Shown: one piece after another, positions 1 through 8,257 of the stretch
Numbering within the stretch: position 1 is the first letter of the stretch
Layout of the letters: every line of letters begins with the position of its first letter
NCBI GenBank assembly: GCA_014361205.1
Contig: JACIVZ010000005.1
Span: forward strand, 1-42,445
Reading direction: 5' to 3'
Source: Methanomethylovorans sp.
GTDB taxonomy: Archaea; Halobacteriota; Methanosarcinia; Methanosarcinales; Methanosarcinaceae
Length of the DNA: 42,445 bases
Position numbers and translations under genes: made by a program
Notes under the pieces: generated by a model
Seen by the model: only the letters and a program-made list of their open reading frames with translations
The model's database searches: none
What the model was told of the DNA's origin: nothing

Positions 1-578
1 GTAAGTATTGCTCCTGATTCAGAAGTAATTGTTGGATTGAAATTGTCTATTTCTATAAAGAAGAATACTTCTGCTAAAAATATTGCTAAAATCGTTAATA
101 AAAGAAATATTATTATATTCTGGAGTGAACCACTGCTCTTTGCTCCTCCATAATTAACTGTCAAAAGTAATAAACCTGAAACTGTAGCTATAAAATAGAT
201 TGATATTGGATATAATTGTTGAAAATATTCTGCCAAACCTATAAGTGCAAATGATCCTTTGAATATCAAAGCAATCCATGAACCAAGACCAATAATAGAT
301 CCAAAAGCAGCACCCATTGTTCTGCTAATATAATAGTAACTTCCACCCGCCATAGGCATACCTGTTGCCAGTTCAGCCATACTTATAGCTGTAGCTATAG
401 ATATAATGCCTCCAATTAAAAAAGAGAATATTGCTCCTGATCCTGCATTTGTGTAAGCTATTCCGGGAAGAATAAATATGCCGGCTCCAATCATAGTCCC
501 TACACCAATTGCAAAAGTTGAAAAAAAACCCAGACTACGTCCTAATCTCTCTTTTGTTTCTATTGTAGCCTTTGTCAG
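1..578 (-). CDS. APC-family amino acid permease, N-terminal part (cut by window start)
   Basis: About 192 codons of an integral membrane transporter are visible, open to the left edge. The reading begins near TKATIETKERLGRSLGF and has the first-helix motif of the APC superfamily, GTMIGAGIFILPG, followed by MAELATGMPMAGGSYYYISR, which is the usual loop and third-helix region of amino acid permeases. At least five hydrophobic segments are present. Family knowledge makes it a proton- or sodium-coupled amino acid importer; the substrate cannot be told from this part. No ATG, GTG or TTG fits the start: an in-frame TAA lies upstream and the only candidates after a GGGGGA ribosome site are ATA or CTG (CTG at 578 is used here). 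An unusual start or a sequence error near 580 are both possible. Confidence 0.8.
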   Translation of the reverse strand, partial: MTKATIETKERLGRSLGFFSTFAIGVGTMIGAGIFILPGIAYTNAGSGAIFSFLIGGIISIATAISMAELATGMPMAGGSYYYISRTMGAAFGSIIGLGSWIALIFKGSFALIGLAEYFQQLYPISIYFIATVSGLLLLTVNYGGAKSSGSLQNIIIFLLLTILAIFLAEVFFFIEIDNFNPTITSESGAIL

Positions 579-647
579 TATAATCCCCCAACAAATTATT
601 ATAAATTAGTTAGTTTTGAGAAAAAATATTAAAGATATACGAAAATC

Positions 648-779
648 GGCTCTGTAGAAAACCTCATTAACCATACAATTTTCTATGCCCTGAATATTTT
701 CAAATGTACTCCTATAAATTGGTTGTATTTGCGGAATTAAACTGAATGATAGTGATTTTACGAGCATTTCTACAGAGCC
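648..779. mobile_element. 132-bp MITE with IS6-like ends
   Basis: Perfect 13-bp terminal inverted repeats GGCTCTGTAGAAA (648-660) and TTTCTACAGAGCC (767-779) enclose about 106 bp. The element is flanked on both sides by the 8-bp direct repeat CGAAAATC (640-647 and 780-787), a textbook target site duplication. The end sequence resembles the GGCTCTGTTGCAAA ends of the IS6/IS26 group, which also duplicates 8 bp. No transposase remains: the minus-strand reading frame across it is only 74 codons and runs out into the flanks. The insertion is in the space between the permease gene and a decayed gene. Confidence 0.75.
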
Positions 780-970
780 CGAAAATCTGCAAATCATATT
801 ATAAAATAGTCCAGGGACACATGTAGTCATTTATTAGCACTTAAGCAACAATCAGATTTTAATGTTTCGATGTTTTACACTTTGAAAATAGAAGATACCA
901 TGACCGAAGTATGGCAGATTTAACTCCCTAGTGAATATCCTGTCTTCTTTTATTCATTTGGAGGATCTAT

Positions 971-1168
971 ATGGCAGATGTGTCATATACGTTTGATTAA
1001 AGTTATGTTGAAGACAATGCCAAAAAATACAAGAAGGAAGCGGCATAAAAGATTGAGGGAGCTATGGAGGGTTCATTACAATTATCAAAAGTTGTGGAAT
1101 TTCATGAGGAAAGAAAATTTAATAATTTCAGTACATCTCCCACTGAAGAAGCTATATTGAGGCTTTAG
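971..1168 (+). pseudogene. decayed short gene of unknown function
   Basis: A good ribosome site (GGAGGATCTAT) stands before ATG 971, and the frame reads MADVSYTFD, then TAA, SYVEDNAKKYKKEAA, TAA, then a 40-codon stretch with KIEGAMEGSLQLSKVVEFHE up to TAG at 1166. The same frame continues after TAG and TAA with IGEEWDHWKQIFKYGRLRIN to a TGA near 1250. Protein-like composition on both sides of several stops suggests an inactivated gene. The stops include TAA, so pyrrolysine readthrough cannot explain it. I do not recognise the family. An overlapping open frame (978-1160) in another phase looks like a shadow. Confidence 0.4.
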
Positions 1169-1365
1169 GTCTAAATACTGATCTATATCGGTGAAGAGTG
1201 GGATCACTGGAAACAGATATTTAAATATGGAAGATTAAGAATAAACTGAGGTACAGGAAAATTTACAGCAAAATAAGGATACTACCTGCAAAAACAAATT
1301 TAAGAGAAATATTCATTATTGTACATACAGTAATTAAGCAACGATAAATAAATAAGGTGATGGAA

Positions 1366-2289
1366 ATGACTTTGATCAAAACTTCTGATATTAAAGTGCC
1401 GTTAGACGTACCCATTGAGGCTCATGAAACGTATATTAGGAACTATATGGAAATTACAAAAAACACTGGTAGACTTATGCTCTTTGCAGGTGACCAGAAA
1501 GTAGAACATCTCAATGATGACTTTTTCGGGGAAGGAATTGCAGAAGATGATAATGATCCAGAACATTTGTTCAGAATAGCGAAACTTGGAAAAATAGGGG
1601 TTTTCGCCACACAGTTGGGTCTCATTGCAAGATATGGGATGGACTATGCAGACGTACCATACCTCGTGAAAATCAATTCAAAGAGCCATCTTATTCCTAC
1701 AAAACAAATGGATCCCTTTAGTAATCAGTGGTATGAAGTATCTCAGGTAGCAGATTTTAGGGATAACAGCAAATTGAAGATACTGGGAGTTGGTTATACA
1801 ATTTATTTGGGTAGCGAATATGAAGCTGATATGCTTGCTCAGGCTGCGCAAGTTGTTTACGATGCACATCAATATGGTATGATTACTGTACTCTGGATAT
1901 ACCCAAGAGGAGCCGCAGTAACTGATGAGAAGGATCCACATCTTATTGCCGGGGCTACTGGTGTGGGTGCTTGCCTGAATGCTGATTTCGTGAAGGTTAA
2001 TTATCCAAAGAAGGAAGGTTGTCTTTCTGCAGAGATATTCAAGGAAGCAGTACGGGCAGCCGGCAGGACAAAAGTAGTATGTGCCGGGGGATCAAGTGAT
2101 GAACCAAAGACTTTCCTGAAGAAACTCCACGACCAAATACATGTAAGTGGAGCTATGGGGAATGCTACTGGTCGAAATATCCATCAGAAACCACTTGATG
2201 AAGCTGTTAGAATGTGCAACGCAATTTATGCCATCACAATTGAGGATGCTACTGTAGAAGAAGCTTTTAAGATATACAAAGGGGAATAA
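1366..2289 (+). CDS. class I fructose-bisphosphate aldolase (DhnA/archaeal type)
   Basis: The 307-aa product belongs to the archaeal class I aldolase family (DeoC/LacD-like TIM barrel). Visible landmarks are LMLFAGDQKVEHLNDDF near the N terminus, DFVKVNYPKKEG with the lysine expected to form the Schiff base, VVCAGGSSDEPKTFL, and GAMGNATGRNIHQK, the phosphate-binding end of the barrel. The likely reaction is reversible cleavage of fructose-1,6-bisphosphate, used in gluconeogenesis and glycolysis in methanogens. The related methanogen enzyme for aromatic biosynthesis (ADH synthase) is usually shorter, about 270 aa, so aldolase is favoured but not proven. I chose ATG 1366 because AAGGTG ends 6 nt before it; GTG 1357 and ATG 1360 overlap that ribosome site. 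A hairpin follows the stop. Confidence 0.8.
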   Translation: MTLIKTSDIKVPLDVPIEAHETYIRNYMEITKNTGRLMLFAGDQKVEHLNDDFFGEGIAEDDNDPEHLFRIAKLGKIGVFATQLGLIARYGMDYADVPYLVKINSKSHLIPTKQMDPFSNQWYEVSQVADFRDNSKLKILGVGYTIYLGSEYEADMLAQAAQVVYDAHQYGMITVLWIYPRGAAVTDEKDPHLIAGATGVGACLNADFVKVNYPKKEGCLSAEIFKEAVRAAGRTKVVCAGGSSDEPKTFLKKLHDQIHVSGAMGNATGRNIHQKPLDEAVRMCNAIYAITIEDATVEEAFKIYKGE

Positions 2290-2314
2290 AGGCTTTAATT
2301 AAGCCTTTATTTTA
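2288..2314 (+). terminator. hairpin terminator after the aldolase gene
   Basis: The 8-bp inverted repeat AAAGGCTT (2288-2295) and AAGCCTTT (2301-2308) with a 5-nt loop is followed by ATTTTA. It overlaps the stop codon of the aldolase gene, and the opposite gene ends about 40 bp away, so it could serve convergent transcripts. Confidence 0.55.
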
Positions 2315-2351
2315 GTGAACCCTAAAATTTGCTGAGTTTCACACTGTTTTT

Positions 2352-2930
2352 TTAATGCTCAAAGTCAAAACCTAAGAGGAAGGTACCTGTGCCATGCGTT
2401 TGAGGCTGTCCCATCTTTTGTTTAAGATATTCATCTGTAGGAGGAGATGGCGATGCAAGAACAACATTACATATATATGGCAATTCCTCTACCTCAGCAC
2501 AAGGTTTGGGTGGTAATACCACAATAAGGGGATCATTCTTAGGATCAATTGACCTGAGAAGATCCTTGTCATATATTACAATGTTACCGATGACCAGGTT
2601 ATCCTTGCAGCTTTTAAGCTCATTCAGTTTACATTCATCATCCACATCTTCTCCAACCACACGATCATGATGCATTAGCACTACATTGGGACAACTTGGC
2701 CATACATACTCCATATTAGTTGTAAAGGGGATCACTACATCTCTCTTGAGTACTTCTTTAATACCCCGGTTATCTCCACGCCCAAGACCCATAAGGGTCA
2801 TGTCGTCTGCTTTTTTTTCAAGTTCCTTAATAATTTCCCTGTCCTCTTCACAAAGTACGTAAGTTTCTCCCACCCCTTTTATTTCTTTGAGACGCTGTTG
2901 AACCTTATCAATAATTTCTTCGTGCTGCAT
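2352..2930 (-). CDS. conserved hypothetical protein, soluble, cysteine-containing
   Basis: A 192-aa protein I do not recognise. It has no signal peptide or membrane segment. The N terminus (MQHEEIIDKVQQRLKEIKGV) looks like an amphipathic helix; the middle has the conserved-looking piece MTLMGLGRGDNRGI and a run of hydrophobic strands, and the C terminus is TGTFLLGFDFEH. Six to eight cysteines are scattered (CEED, SCPN, CKLNELKSC, CAEVEELPYIC) without a clear metal motif. The start at 2930 is set by the strong site AAGGAGGT seven nt upstream; an in-frame start nine codons earlier would place that site inside the gene. It is convergent with the aldolase gene and divergent from the small cysteine protein gene at 3082. 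Confidence 0.7.
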   Translation of the reverse strand: MQHEEIIDKVQQRLKEIKGVGETYVLCEEDREIIKELEKKADDMTLMGLGRGDNRGIKEVLKRDVVIPFTTNMEYVWPSCPNVVLMHHDRVVGEDVDDECKLNELKSCKDNLVIGNIVIYDKDLLRSIDPKNDPLIVVLPPKPCAEVEELPYICNVVLASPSPPTDEYLKQKMGQPQTHGTGTFLLGFDFEH

Positions 2931-3081
2931 CGTAGTACCTCCTTTTAAAATTGTCATCTTACAATGAATGTTATGTCAATGTTTCATTATTTAAGCATAC
3001 CGCAATATTTCATTTCATATCAACTTGAAAACCAGTAAAAAGGTATATAAGATGATATTCGAGATTATATCTGGTATAATT

Positions 3082-3402
3082 ATGACCGACGTTAAAGTAA
3101 ACTCAAGAATATGTGGCTTTGTCCACAGAATCAGTGGCAAGCTTGATGGCAAGAACATTATAATAGATATTGATACACCATGCAAGAAAGTTGCATTGCT
3201 TTCACACATGGAGATTCCTATAAAAGAGCTTTATGAACCTTTTTATAATGACAATCAAATATTTGATAAAATCAAGGAGGCAAAATGGTGCTCTACATGT
3301 CTTGTACCCTGTGGTATAATGCACGTATGTAGAATGGATATAGGTACTATTTCCAAAACACTTGCAAAGAGTTCCGGCAGTATCAGCATTGAGTTTGAAT
3401 AA
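3082..3402 (+). CDS. small cysteine-rich conserved protein (DUF6951-like)
   Basis: A 106-aa protein starting MTDVKVNSRICGFVHRISG. It has an alternating strand pattern, then DIDTPCKKV, and near the C terminus the cluster CSTCLVPCGIMHVC. The arrangement of one early Cys, a Pro-Cys and the late CxxC...C...C group resembles a small family common in Methanosarcinales that I recall as DUF6951; this assignment is from memory and may be wrong. The cysteines could bind a metal or an Fe-S cluster. The start is uncertain: ATG 3082 has only a weak GGT upstream, and in-frame TTG 3025 and ATG 3052 are alternatives. It converges on the RPA-partner gene with a 6-bp gap. Confidence 0.6.
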   Translation: MTDVKVNSRICGFVHRISGKLDGKNIIIDIDTPCKKVALLSHMEIPIKELYEPFYNDNQIFDKIKEAKWCSTCLVPCGIMHVCRMDIGTISKTLAKSSGSISIEFE

Positions 3403-3408
3403 GGATGA

Positions 3409-4287
3409 TCATTTGATCAATTTTAACAAGCCCACTTTAGGTTCATAGCAATCTCCTTTATCAAGTAGAGATCTGAGTCCAGTGTCTGATATCTCTTCCG
3501 GTATACCCCTTAATTTTGCTTCTTCAATCAAAAAAGTGTACTGTACACCTTTACCCTTATCAAATTCTTCTAAAATTTGAAGAATTACATTTTCAGCATC
3601 AGACGTTTTTTTAATTTTGTTATATGAATTTTCTTTTATTGAAAGCAGACTTTCATGTATACTTTTTTTAAAGTCTGAAATGTATTTTTGATCTGTACCA
3701 TAGAATTCAATAGCTTTAAGAGCATCTTCCCTTAACTTAGAATCAATTTCCTTTATTTCCCTTGATTCTATCAGATTTTTTCCACATTTATCAATCGATA
3801 AGAATTCATTTAATAAATCAAGTCTTTTCAGTGTAAATTCAGCTGTATCAATTACCCATCTATCCCTTATGGTACTATCGATGATGTTTATCTCCTCCGG
3901 TCTTATGGAGATAAAACCCGAACCTTTTTCAGGTTCATATATCTTAACTTTGCCCACCACAGCAACATAAGATGGAACTTCAATAGCTGAGAGAAATATA
4001 GAGGCTTCGGGCTGATATTGACCTGCATAGACTATAAAAACACCAGTTGGGTCGGCTATGCGAGCTTTCCACAGTTCACGCTCTTTCCCAACTTCTGAAA
4101 TCAGATTCTCAACTTCTGTAATCACGCCTGTCACAAAAACCCTATTGATACGCAAACCAGTTGGAGATATCAACAGATTTGGATAATTGATGCCAGAAAC
4201 ATCATCATTTGAAGCGGTTGCAAAGCTCAATATAGAATCATTTAATTCTTTTGCGAACAACCTCTGGGCTACTTCTCTCTCAGCCAT
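3409..4287 (-). CDS. RPA-associated OB-fold protein (COG3390 type)
   Basis: The 292-aa product starts MAEREVAQRLFAKELNDS and contains an OB-fold region with NRVFVTGVITEVENLI and WKARIADPTGVFIVYAG, typical of the protein encoded next to RPA in euryarchaea and counted as an RPA complex subunit in Pyrococcus. The C-terminal part (DTGLRSLLDKGDCYEPKVG) looks like a winged-helix segment. ATG 4287 overlaps the end of the RPA gene by 8 nt (ATGGCTGA), and the ribosome site GAGGAAGG lies within the upstream gene, so the two are translationally coupled. The longer frame to 4407 has no ribosome site and only overlaps RPA. It should act with RPA at single-stranded DNA during replication and repair. Confidence 0.85.
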   Translation of the reverse strand: MAEREVAQRLFAKELNDSILSFATASNDDVSGINYPNLLISPTGLRINRVFVTGVITEVENLISEVGKERELWKARIADPTGVFIVYAGQYQPEASIFLSAIEVPSYVAVVGKVKIYEPEKGSGFISIRPEEINIIDSTIRDRWVIDTAEFTLKRLDLLNEFLSIDKCGKNLIESREIKEIDSKLREDALKAIEFYGTDQKYISDFKKSIHESLLSIKENSYNKIKKTSDAENVILQILEEFDKGKGVQYTFLIEEAKLRGIPEEISDTGLRSLLDKGDCYEPKVGLLKLIK

Positions 4288-5581
4288 TATTGCAACCTTC
4301 CTCTGTAAATTTTGATAATAGACTTTCAAGGCGCGAAAAAGAATCATCTTCTGGTATCCAGGCTGACCTTGCAACAATGGTTGTTCCAAATTCATTCTTT
4401 GATGCATTACCTCTCACAGTTAGATACGTGCCTATAAGAGATCGCTTCATACTTTCATAAACTACGTCTTTTGAAAGAGATATTTTCATTATATCTTCAG
4501 CCTCAGCCATGGATTTCCCGAAGATTATCTCTGAGAGTTCTCTGTTCAACACTATATATACAGCTCCTGTACCATCATCAAGTATTGCTTTAATACGCAT
4601 ATCCTTGATTCCCGATACAGTACCATGTGCTCTACAAACACTATTCTGAATAACACGGCTACATATCGGACATCTCTCAATTAATCCCGAACCTGGGCGC
4701 ACAGAAATGATATTTCCTGTTACTGTCACATCAAAGATGCCGTCTTTCTTCACAACAGAGGAAAGAGGGATGATGCTTGGCTCATTGCGTATAAGATCCA
4801 TGTCAAAAATATTTTCCATAATTTCCCATGATGTATCATAAGAAAAATTCAAAGATGGTATCCCTCTTAAGAGTCTTACATGTGCAGCCTTGAAACTAAT
4901 TGCAGTACCAATATCCACACCTTCCATTGATATCCAGGAAGTAAAAGGAAGTTTACCGGTTTCATCTGCAATGACTCCTTCGACAATTATAGTATCCTTG
5001 CCTTTGATACTTAAATTTCTATGATACATCTCAGTTATTATACCCTGTGAGCTTACAAGCATATCTGAAGAGTTTATTTCGATAATCTTTTTAAATTGAG
5101 TAAAAACTTGTTCATTTCTGGGAATAGATGAGTCTTCAGGAAGCTTTTCCACATATGAATGCTGTCCAAAATTAATTTCTATACGATTATTCCATCTTTT
5201 AGTAAAGGCATTGTGCACCCTGATGATATCTCCTTCTTTTAAACAAAAATCATGCCATGCAGTAAAAAAACAAACACCTGTTTCGTCTATGATTTTACCT
5301 GTGTGTAAGTTAAAGTTCTCACCTTTAATAACAACGTTTTTGTCCTCTATTGAAACAACCCTGCCTTTCAAGATAAAACATTTAGGTGCTTGAGAAATGT
5401 CCTTTATTTTAATTTCAACACCCTTTTTTGAATTAAATTTGTTGAAAACAATTCTCTTTGCTTCTTGAAGAGGTACACGGAACTTAAGAAGTTTATCAAG
5501 TTCATTTCTTATGTCGTCTTGATCTATTCCATCAAGCGTCTTTGCCATTTCTTCGATAAAAGACGCATATATATCATTCAT
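4280..5581 (-). CDS. rpa: replication protein A, zinc-finger type
   Basis: A 433-aa single-stranded-DNA binding protein. After a helical N terminus, OB folds can be placed at about 66-145 (FILKGRVVSIEDKNVV), 172-250 (GIITEMYHRNLSIKGKD) and 283-408. The third is interrupted by a zinc finger with C304, C307, C316 and H319 (CPICSRVIQNSVCRAH). That C-X2-C-X8-C-X2-H pattern is the one described for the RPA2/RPA3 type of Methanosarcina. It coats single-stranded DNA in replication and repair, together with the COG3390-type protein encoded directly downstream. The gene diverges from the flavodoxin gene over a 178-bp gap that holds both promoters. Confidence 0.9.
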   Translation of the reverse strand: MNDIYASFIEEMAKTLDGIDQDDIRNELDKLLKFRVPLQEAKRIVFNKFNSKKGVEIKIKDISQAPKCFILKGRVVSIEDKNVVIKGENFNLHTGKIIDETGVCFFTAWHDFCLKEGDIIRVHNAFTKRWNNRIEINFGQHSYVEKLPEDSSIPRNEQVFTQFKKIIEINSSDMLVSSQGIITEMYHRNLSIKGKDTIIVEGVIADETGKLPFTSWISMEGVDIGTAISFKAAHVRLLRGIPSLNFSYDTSWEIMENIFDMDLIRNEPSIIPLSSVVKKDGIFDVTVTGNIISVRPGSGLIERCPICSRVIQNSVCRAHGTVSGIKDMRIKAILDDGTGAVYIVLNRELSEIIFGKSMAEAEDIMKISLSKDVVYESMKRSLIGTYLTVRGNASKNEFGTTIVARSAWIPEDDSFSRLESLLSKFTEEGCNNG

Positions 5582-5759
5582 CCATAATCTCCTTTCACTG
5601 AGGCTTTAAGATGCATGATACACTTGATAGGCAATAAACATATCCAGATTATATTCTGCTGGAAAGTTTTATCAGATAATAACAGCCATTTTAATAAAGG
5701 ACTTGTGTGGATGTTGTTTTCTATCATAAGTCTTTATGAGAAAACAGGGGATAATCAAA

Positions 5760-6206
5760 ATGTCAAAACTTGCAGTAGTTTATCTTAGCACCCAGGGAAG
5801 TACTCGGATGATGGCAGAAGCTATAGCTGAAGGGGCGAGGGAGAAACATATAGAAGTAAGAGTAGATAATTTCTACGAATGGGACCCAAAAGATGCTGCC
5901 ACCTATGATGGCATAGCAGTTGGTTCGTCTACTTTCTATTATAAAATGCTTGAGCCTATATCCAAGTTCCTTGATCAACTGATAGCTGAAGGAGTGGAAG
6001 GAAAAATAGGTGCTGCATTTGGTTCTTATGGATGGAGTGGTGAAGCACCTATCATGATTGCAGAAAGAATGCGTGAATCTGGGATGAAAGTGATTGATCC
6101 TGTCCTCAGGGTACAATATGTCCCAAATGAAAAGGATTTAAAAGAATGTCTGCGTCTGGGGAAAGATATTGCCATAAACATTAAAAAAATGACTAAAAAA
6201 ACATAA
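5760..6206 (+). CDS. flavodoxin family protein
   Basis: The 148-aa product has the flavodoxin fold throughout: the FMN phosphate loop STQGSTRMMAEAI after the first strand, GIAVGSSTFYYKM for the second flavin loop, and GAAFGSYGWSGEAP for the third. This is the domain length of free flavodoxins and of the C-terminal part of F420H2 oxidases (FprA) without its beta-lactamase part. It probably carries electrons; the partner is unknown. ATG 5760 is chosen because AGGGGA precedes it at about 9 nt, while ATG 5736 has no such site. It is a single-gene unit upstream of the histone gene. Confidence 0.85.
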   Translation: MSKLAVVYLSTQGSTRMMAEAIAEGAREKHIEVRVDNFYEWDPKDAATYDGIAVGSSTFYYKMLEPISKFLDQLIAEGVEGKIGAAFGSYGWSGEAPIMIAERMRESGMKVIDPVLRVQYVPNEKDLKECLRLGKDIAINIKKMTKKT

Positions 6207-6387
6207 TTTATTATTTAATTTCTTGAACAACAAAATATGGTTTATTAAACCAATCTTAGAAGACTATTTATACTATATTTGCCAAATTTTTCCTTTGTTT
6301 AAGACTTAAAGACAATAAAACAGTAATAATGCGTGAAGATAACTATTTATAATTTATTTTTCTAATTAAGTACTGATACCAATCTAA

Positions 6388-6396
6388 TTATATAAG
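6388..6396 (+). promoter_or_regulatory. TATA box of the histone gene
   Basis: TTATATAAG stands 38 nt before the histone start codon, in an AT-rich 230-bp spacer. The transcript would start near 6415-6420 and carry a short leader with the ribosome site GGAGG at 6423-6427. Confidence 0.5.
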
Positions 6397-6433
6397 TATA
6401 TGCTAAGATACGTATATGCTAAGGAGGATAAAA

Positions 6434-6649
6434 ATGACTATAATACCACTTGCACCAATTGAAAGACTGATAAGAAGTGCCGGGTCTCAAAGAGTTAGTG
6501 AGTCTGCAGCAATTGCTCTTTCTGAAATACTCGAAGAATATGGACTAAATATTTCAAAAGAAGCAATAAAGCTGGCTGAACATGCCGGAAGAAAAACAGT
6601 AAAATCTGAAGATATCGCCTTGGCAAAAGATATGCTTTCCAAGAAATAA
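6434..6649 (+). CDS. archaeal histone (HMf-like)
   Basis: The 71-aa protein is a single histone fold of the normal archaeal length. It reads TIIPLAPIERLIRSAGSQRVSE for the first helix and loop, a long central helix ending LAEHAGRKTVKSEDIALA, and a short last helix DMLSKK. The RVSE and GRKTVK pieces are the two DNA-contacting loops of this family. It forms dimers and longer multimers that wrap DNA. ATG 6434 follows GGAGG with 6-nt spacing; an in-frame ATG at 6416 is upstream of that site and is rejected. The gene is transcribed alone. Confidence 0.95.
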   Translation: MTIIPLAPIERLIRSAGSQRVSESAAIALSEILEEYGLNISKEAIKLAEHAGRKTVKSEDIALAKDMLSKK

Positions 6650-6667
6650 CATATAAGAGATTGCTCT

Positions 6668-7174
6668 TCATACAAATAGGTTGAAGAGGTTTATTCCACC
6701 CAGCGTGACTGTTGTTACAATCAAACCTGCAATGAGCACACCTATGGTAATGGCAAAAAGTGCATGTCTGAAGCCAATACCAAAAACAAAGGCTGCAGCA
6801 CACCCTGACCAGGCACCTGTTGCAGGGAGTGGAATAGCAACGAAAATTGCCAAGCCAAGAGTACCATACTTTTCAAAAGTTGCTGAATGGTTACGATGGG
6901 TACGATTAAATAACCAATTGAAAAATTTATCCCAAAACTTAAACCTTCGCAAATAGTTGGACACTGGCTCAAGATATAACAGAAGAGGTATTACCGGTAT
7001 CATATTACCTATAACTGCCAGAATATAAGCTTGTGCAGGATGCATTTGATATTGGAGTATTGCAATGGGTATTGCACCTCTGAGTTCTGATACAGGTATG
7101 GAACTTAGCAGAATTGTAGCCAGCCAGTGAGGGAAGTCACTGAAAAAACTTATCAACATTTGTAGAATTGCCAT
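6668..7174 (-). CDS. small multi-drug export family membrane protein (COG2426)
   Basis: A 168-aa integral membrane protein with about five hydrophobic segments. Family landmarks are SSIPVSELRGAIPIAI near residue 25, the loop NRTHRNHSATFEKYGTLGLA, and AIPLPATGAWSGCAAAFVFG. This matches the family annotated as putative small multi-drug export proteins; that name rests on thin evidence and the true cargo is unknown. The start ATG 7174 lies 1 bp after the rfcS stop, so it is the second gene of an rfcS transcript. It converges on the histone gene. Confidence 0.8.
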   Translation of the reverse strand: MAILQMLISFFSDFPHWLATILLSSIPVSELRGAIPIAILQYQMHPAQAYILAVIGNMIPVIPLLLYLEPVSNYLRRFKFWDKFFNWLFNRTHRNHSATFEKYGTLGLAIFVAIPLPATGAWSGCAAAFVFGIGFRHALFAITIGVLIAGLIVTTVTLGGINLFNLFV

Positions 7175-7175
7175 T

Positions 7176-8132
7176 TTAATTTCTTCCCCTCAGTGTGAAA
7201 TGCGCAATCAATGCTTCAAGTTGAATTCTTTCATTTGCACCTTCTGCTATCCTGTAATCTACTTCCCCTATAATATCAATCAGTTCTACCATTTTTTCCT
7301 GAGGTATAGAAAGATTAAACATAGCTCTATATATCTGACCAACTATATCTTCTCCTGAAAGCCCCTGATCGAGGAGAAGTTCGTCCAGATACTTACGTGC
7401 AGATATAAAATTACCACTAAGGGCTGTGTTTATGAGATCTGTAATTTGCTCTGGACGTGCAGTAGCAGTAATCTTATATACAGTATCTTTCTGTACGACT
7501 GTATCAACCAGAGAAGCTGCCTGTAATGCATTAATAGCCTTACGCATATCTCCCTGCGCTACATATTTTATAGCTTCTATTCCTTCTTTTGTAATTTCAA
7601 GCCCTTCATTTTTGGCAATATGAAGCACGCGTTCTGTTACTGCATCATCTGAAAGAGGACGAAATCTATAAACAGCACACCGTGACTGTATGGGTTCAAT
7701 TATCTTTGAAGAATAATTGCAGGAAAGGATGAAACGGCAGTTGTTTGTATAACGTTCCATGGTTCTTCGCAGAGCAGCCTGAGCATCTGAAGTCAGTGCG
7801 TCGGCTTCATCAAGAAATATTATTTTGAAGTCTGAACCACCGATTGGAGATGTTTTTGCAAAGTTCTTAATCTTTGTACGTACTACATCAATTCCTCTTT
7901 CATCAGAAGCATTTAACTCGGTGAAGTTTTCTTTCCATAATTCACCAAACAATTCCCTGGCAATTGATACAGCTGTAGCTGTTTTTCCTACGCCTGGAGG
8001 GCCTGAGAAAAGTAAATGTGGAAGGTTTCGACTCTTCACATAGGATTTGAGTCTTTCTATGGCCTCTTTTTGACCGACGACATCATCAAGTCTCATAGGC
8101 CTGTATTTTTCAATCCAAATCTCTTCTTTAAT
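7176..8132 (-). CDS. rfcS: replication factor C small subunit, apparent ATT start
   Basis: AAA+ clamp-loader subunit that opens and loads PCNA on primed DNA. Visible are the N-terminal RFC box [17 protein letters not shown], Walker [10 protein letters not shown], Walker B FLDEADAL, sensor SCNYSSKI with the following SRC, and the C-terminal collar. The first ATG (8096) would remove the conserved WIEKYRP box. The frame extends upstream only to TAG 8136-8138, leaving ATC 8133-8135 and ATT 8130-8132 as possible starts. GGAGG lies 7 nt before ATT, so I use ATT, giving 318 aa, the normal family length. A large subunit is not in the window. Confidence 0.9.
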   Translation of the reverse strand: MKEEIWIEKYRPMRLDDVVGQKEAIERLKSYVKSRNLPHLLFSGPPGVGKTATAVSIARELFGELWKENFTELNASDERGIDVVRTKIKNFAKTSPIGGSDFKIIFLDEADALTSDAQAALRRTMERYTNNCRFILSCNYSSKIIEPIQSRCAVYRFRPLSDDAVTERVLHIAKNEGLEITKEGIEAIKYVAQGDMRKAINALQAASLVDTVVQKDTVYKITATARPEQITDLINTALSGNFISARKYLDELLLDQGLSGEDIVGQIYRAMFNLSIPQEKMVELIDIIGEVDYRIAEGANERIQLEALIAHFTLRGRN

Positions 8133-8220
8133 GATCTACCCTCCCTATAAGAAAATGTGTAGTGCATAAATAGCAATATATATTATTTAAACTTTCGAAG
8201 CAATGAAAACAAAGGACTAA

Positions 8221-8234
8221 AATAAAAAAGTAAA
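8221..8234 (-). terminator. oligo-T tract after the rnf operon
   Basis: On the minus strand, about 25 bp after the DUF4870 gene stop, the sequence reads ACTTTTTTATTTTAG. Oligo-T tracts of this kind end transcription in archaea; no strong hairpin is present. Confidence 0.35.
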
Positions 8235-8257
8235 TGATATAACTACAGCAAATGTTT

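Noticed and set aside
606-830. 74-codon minus-strand frame
   Set aside because: It runs through the whole MITE including both inverted repeats and target duplications, has no ribosome site, and is best read as a by-product of the element.
978-1160. 60-codon plus-strand frame
   Set aside because: Composition is basic and unlike a folded protein, and another phase over the same DNA has a better ribosome site and protein-like pieces.
1166-1168. In-frame TAG as a pyrrolysine codon
   Set aside because: The same frame is also broken by several TAA codons, so pyrrolysine insertion cannot give a full protein.
3400-3425. Palindromes TGATCA ... TGATCA between the convergent genes at 3402 and 3409 as a terminator
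   Set aside because: The two units are each self-complementary 6-mers with a 2-nt gap, too short a hairpin loop to be convincing.
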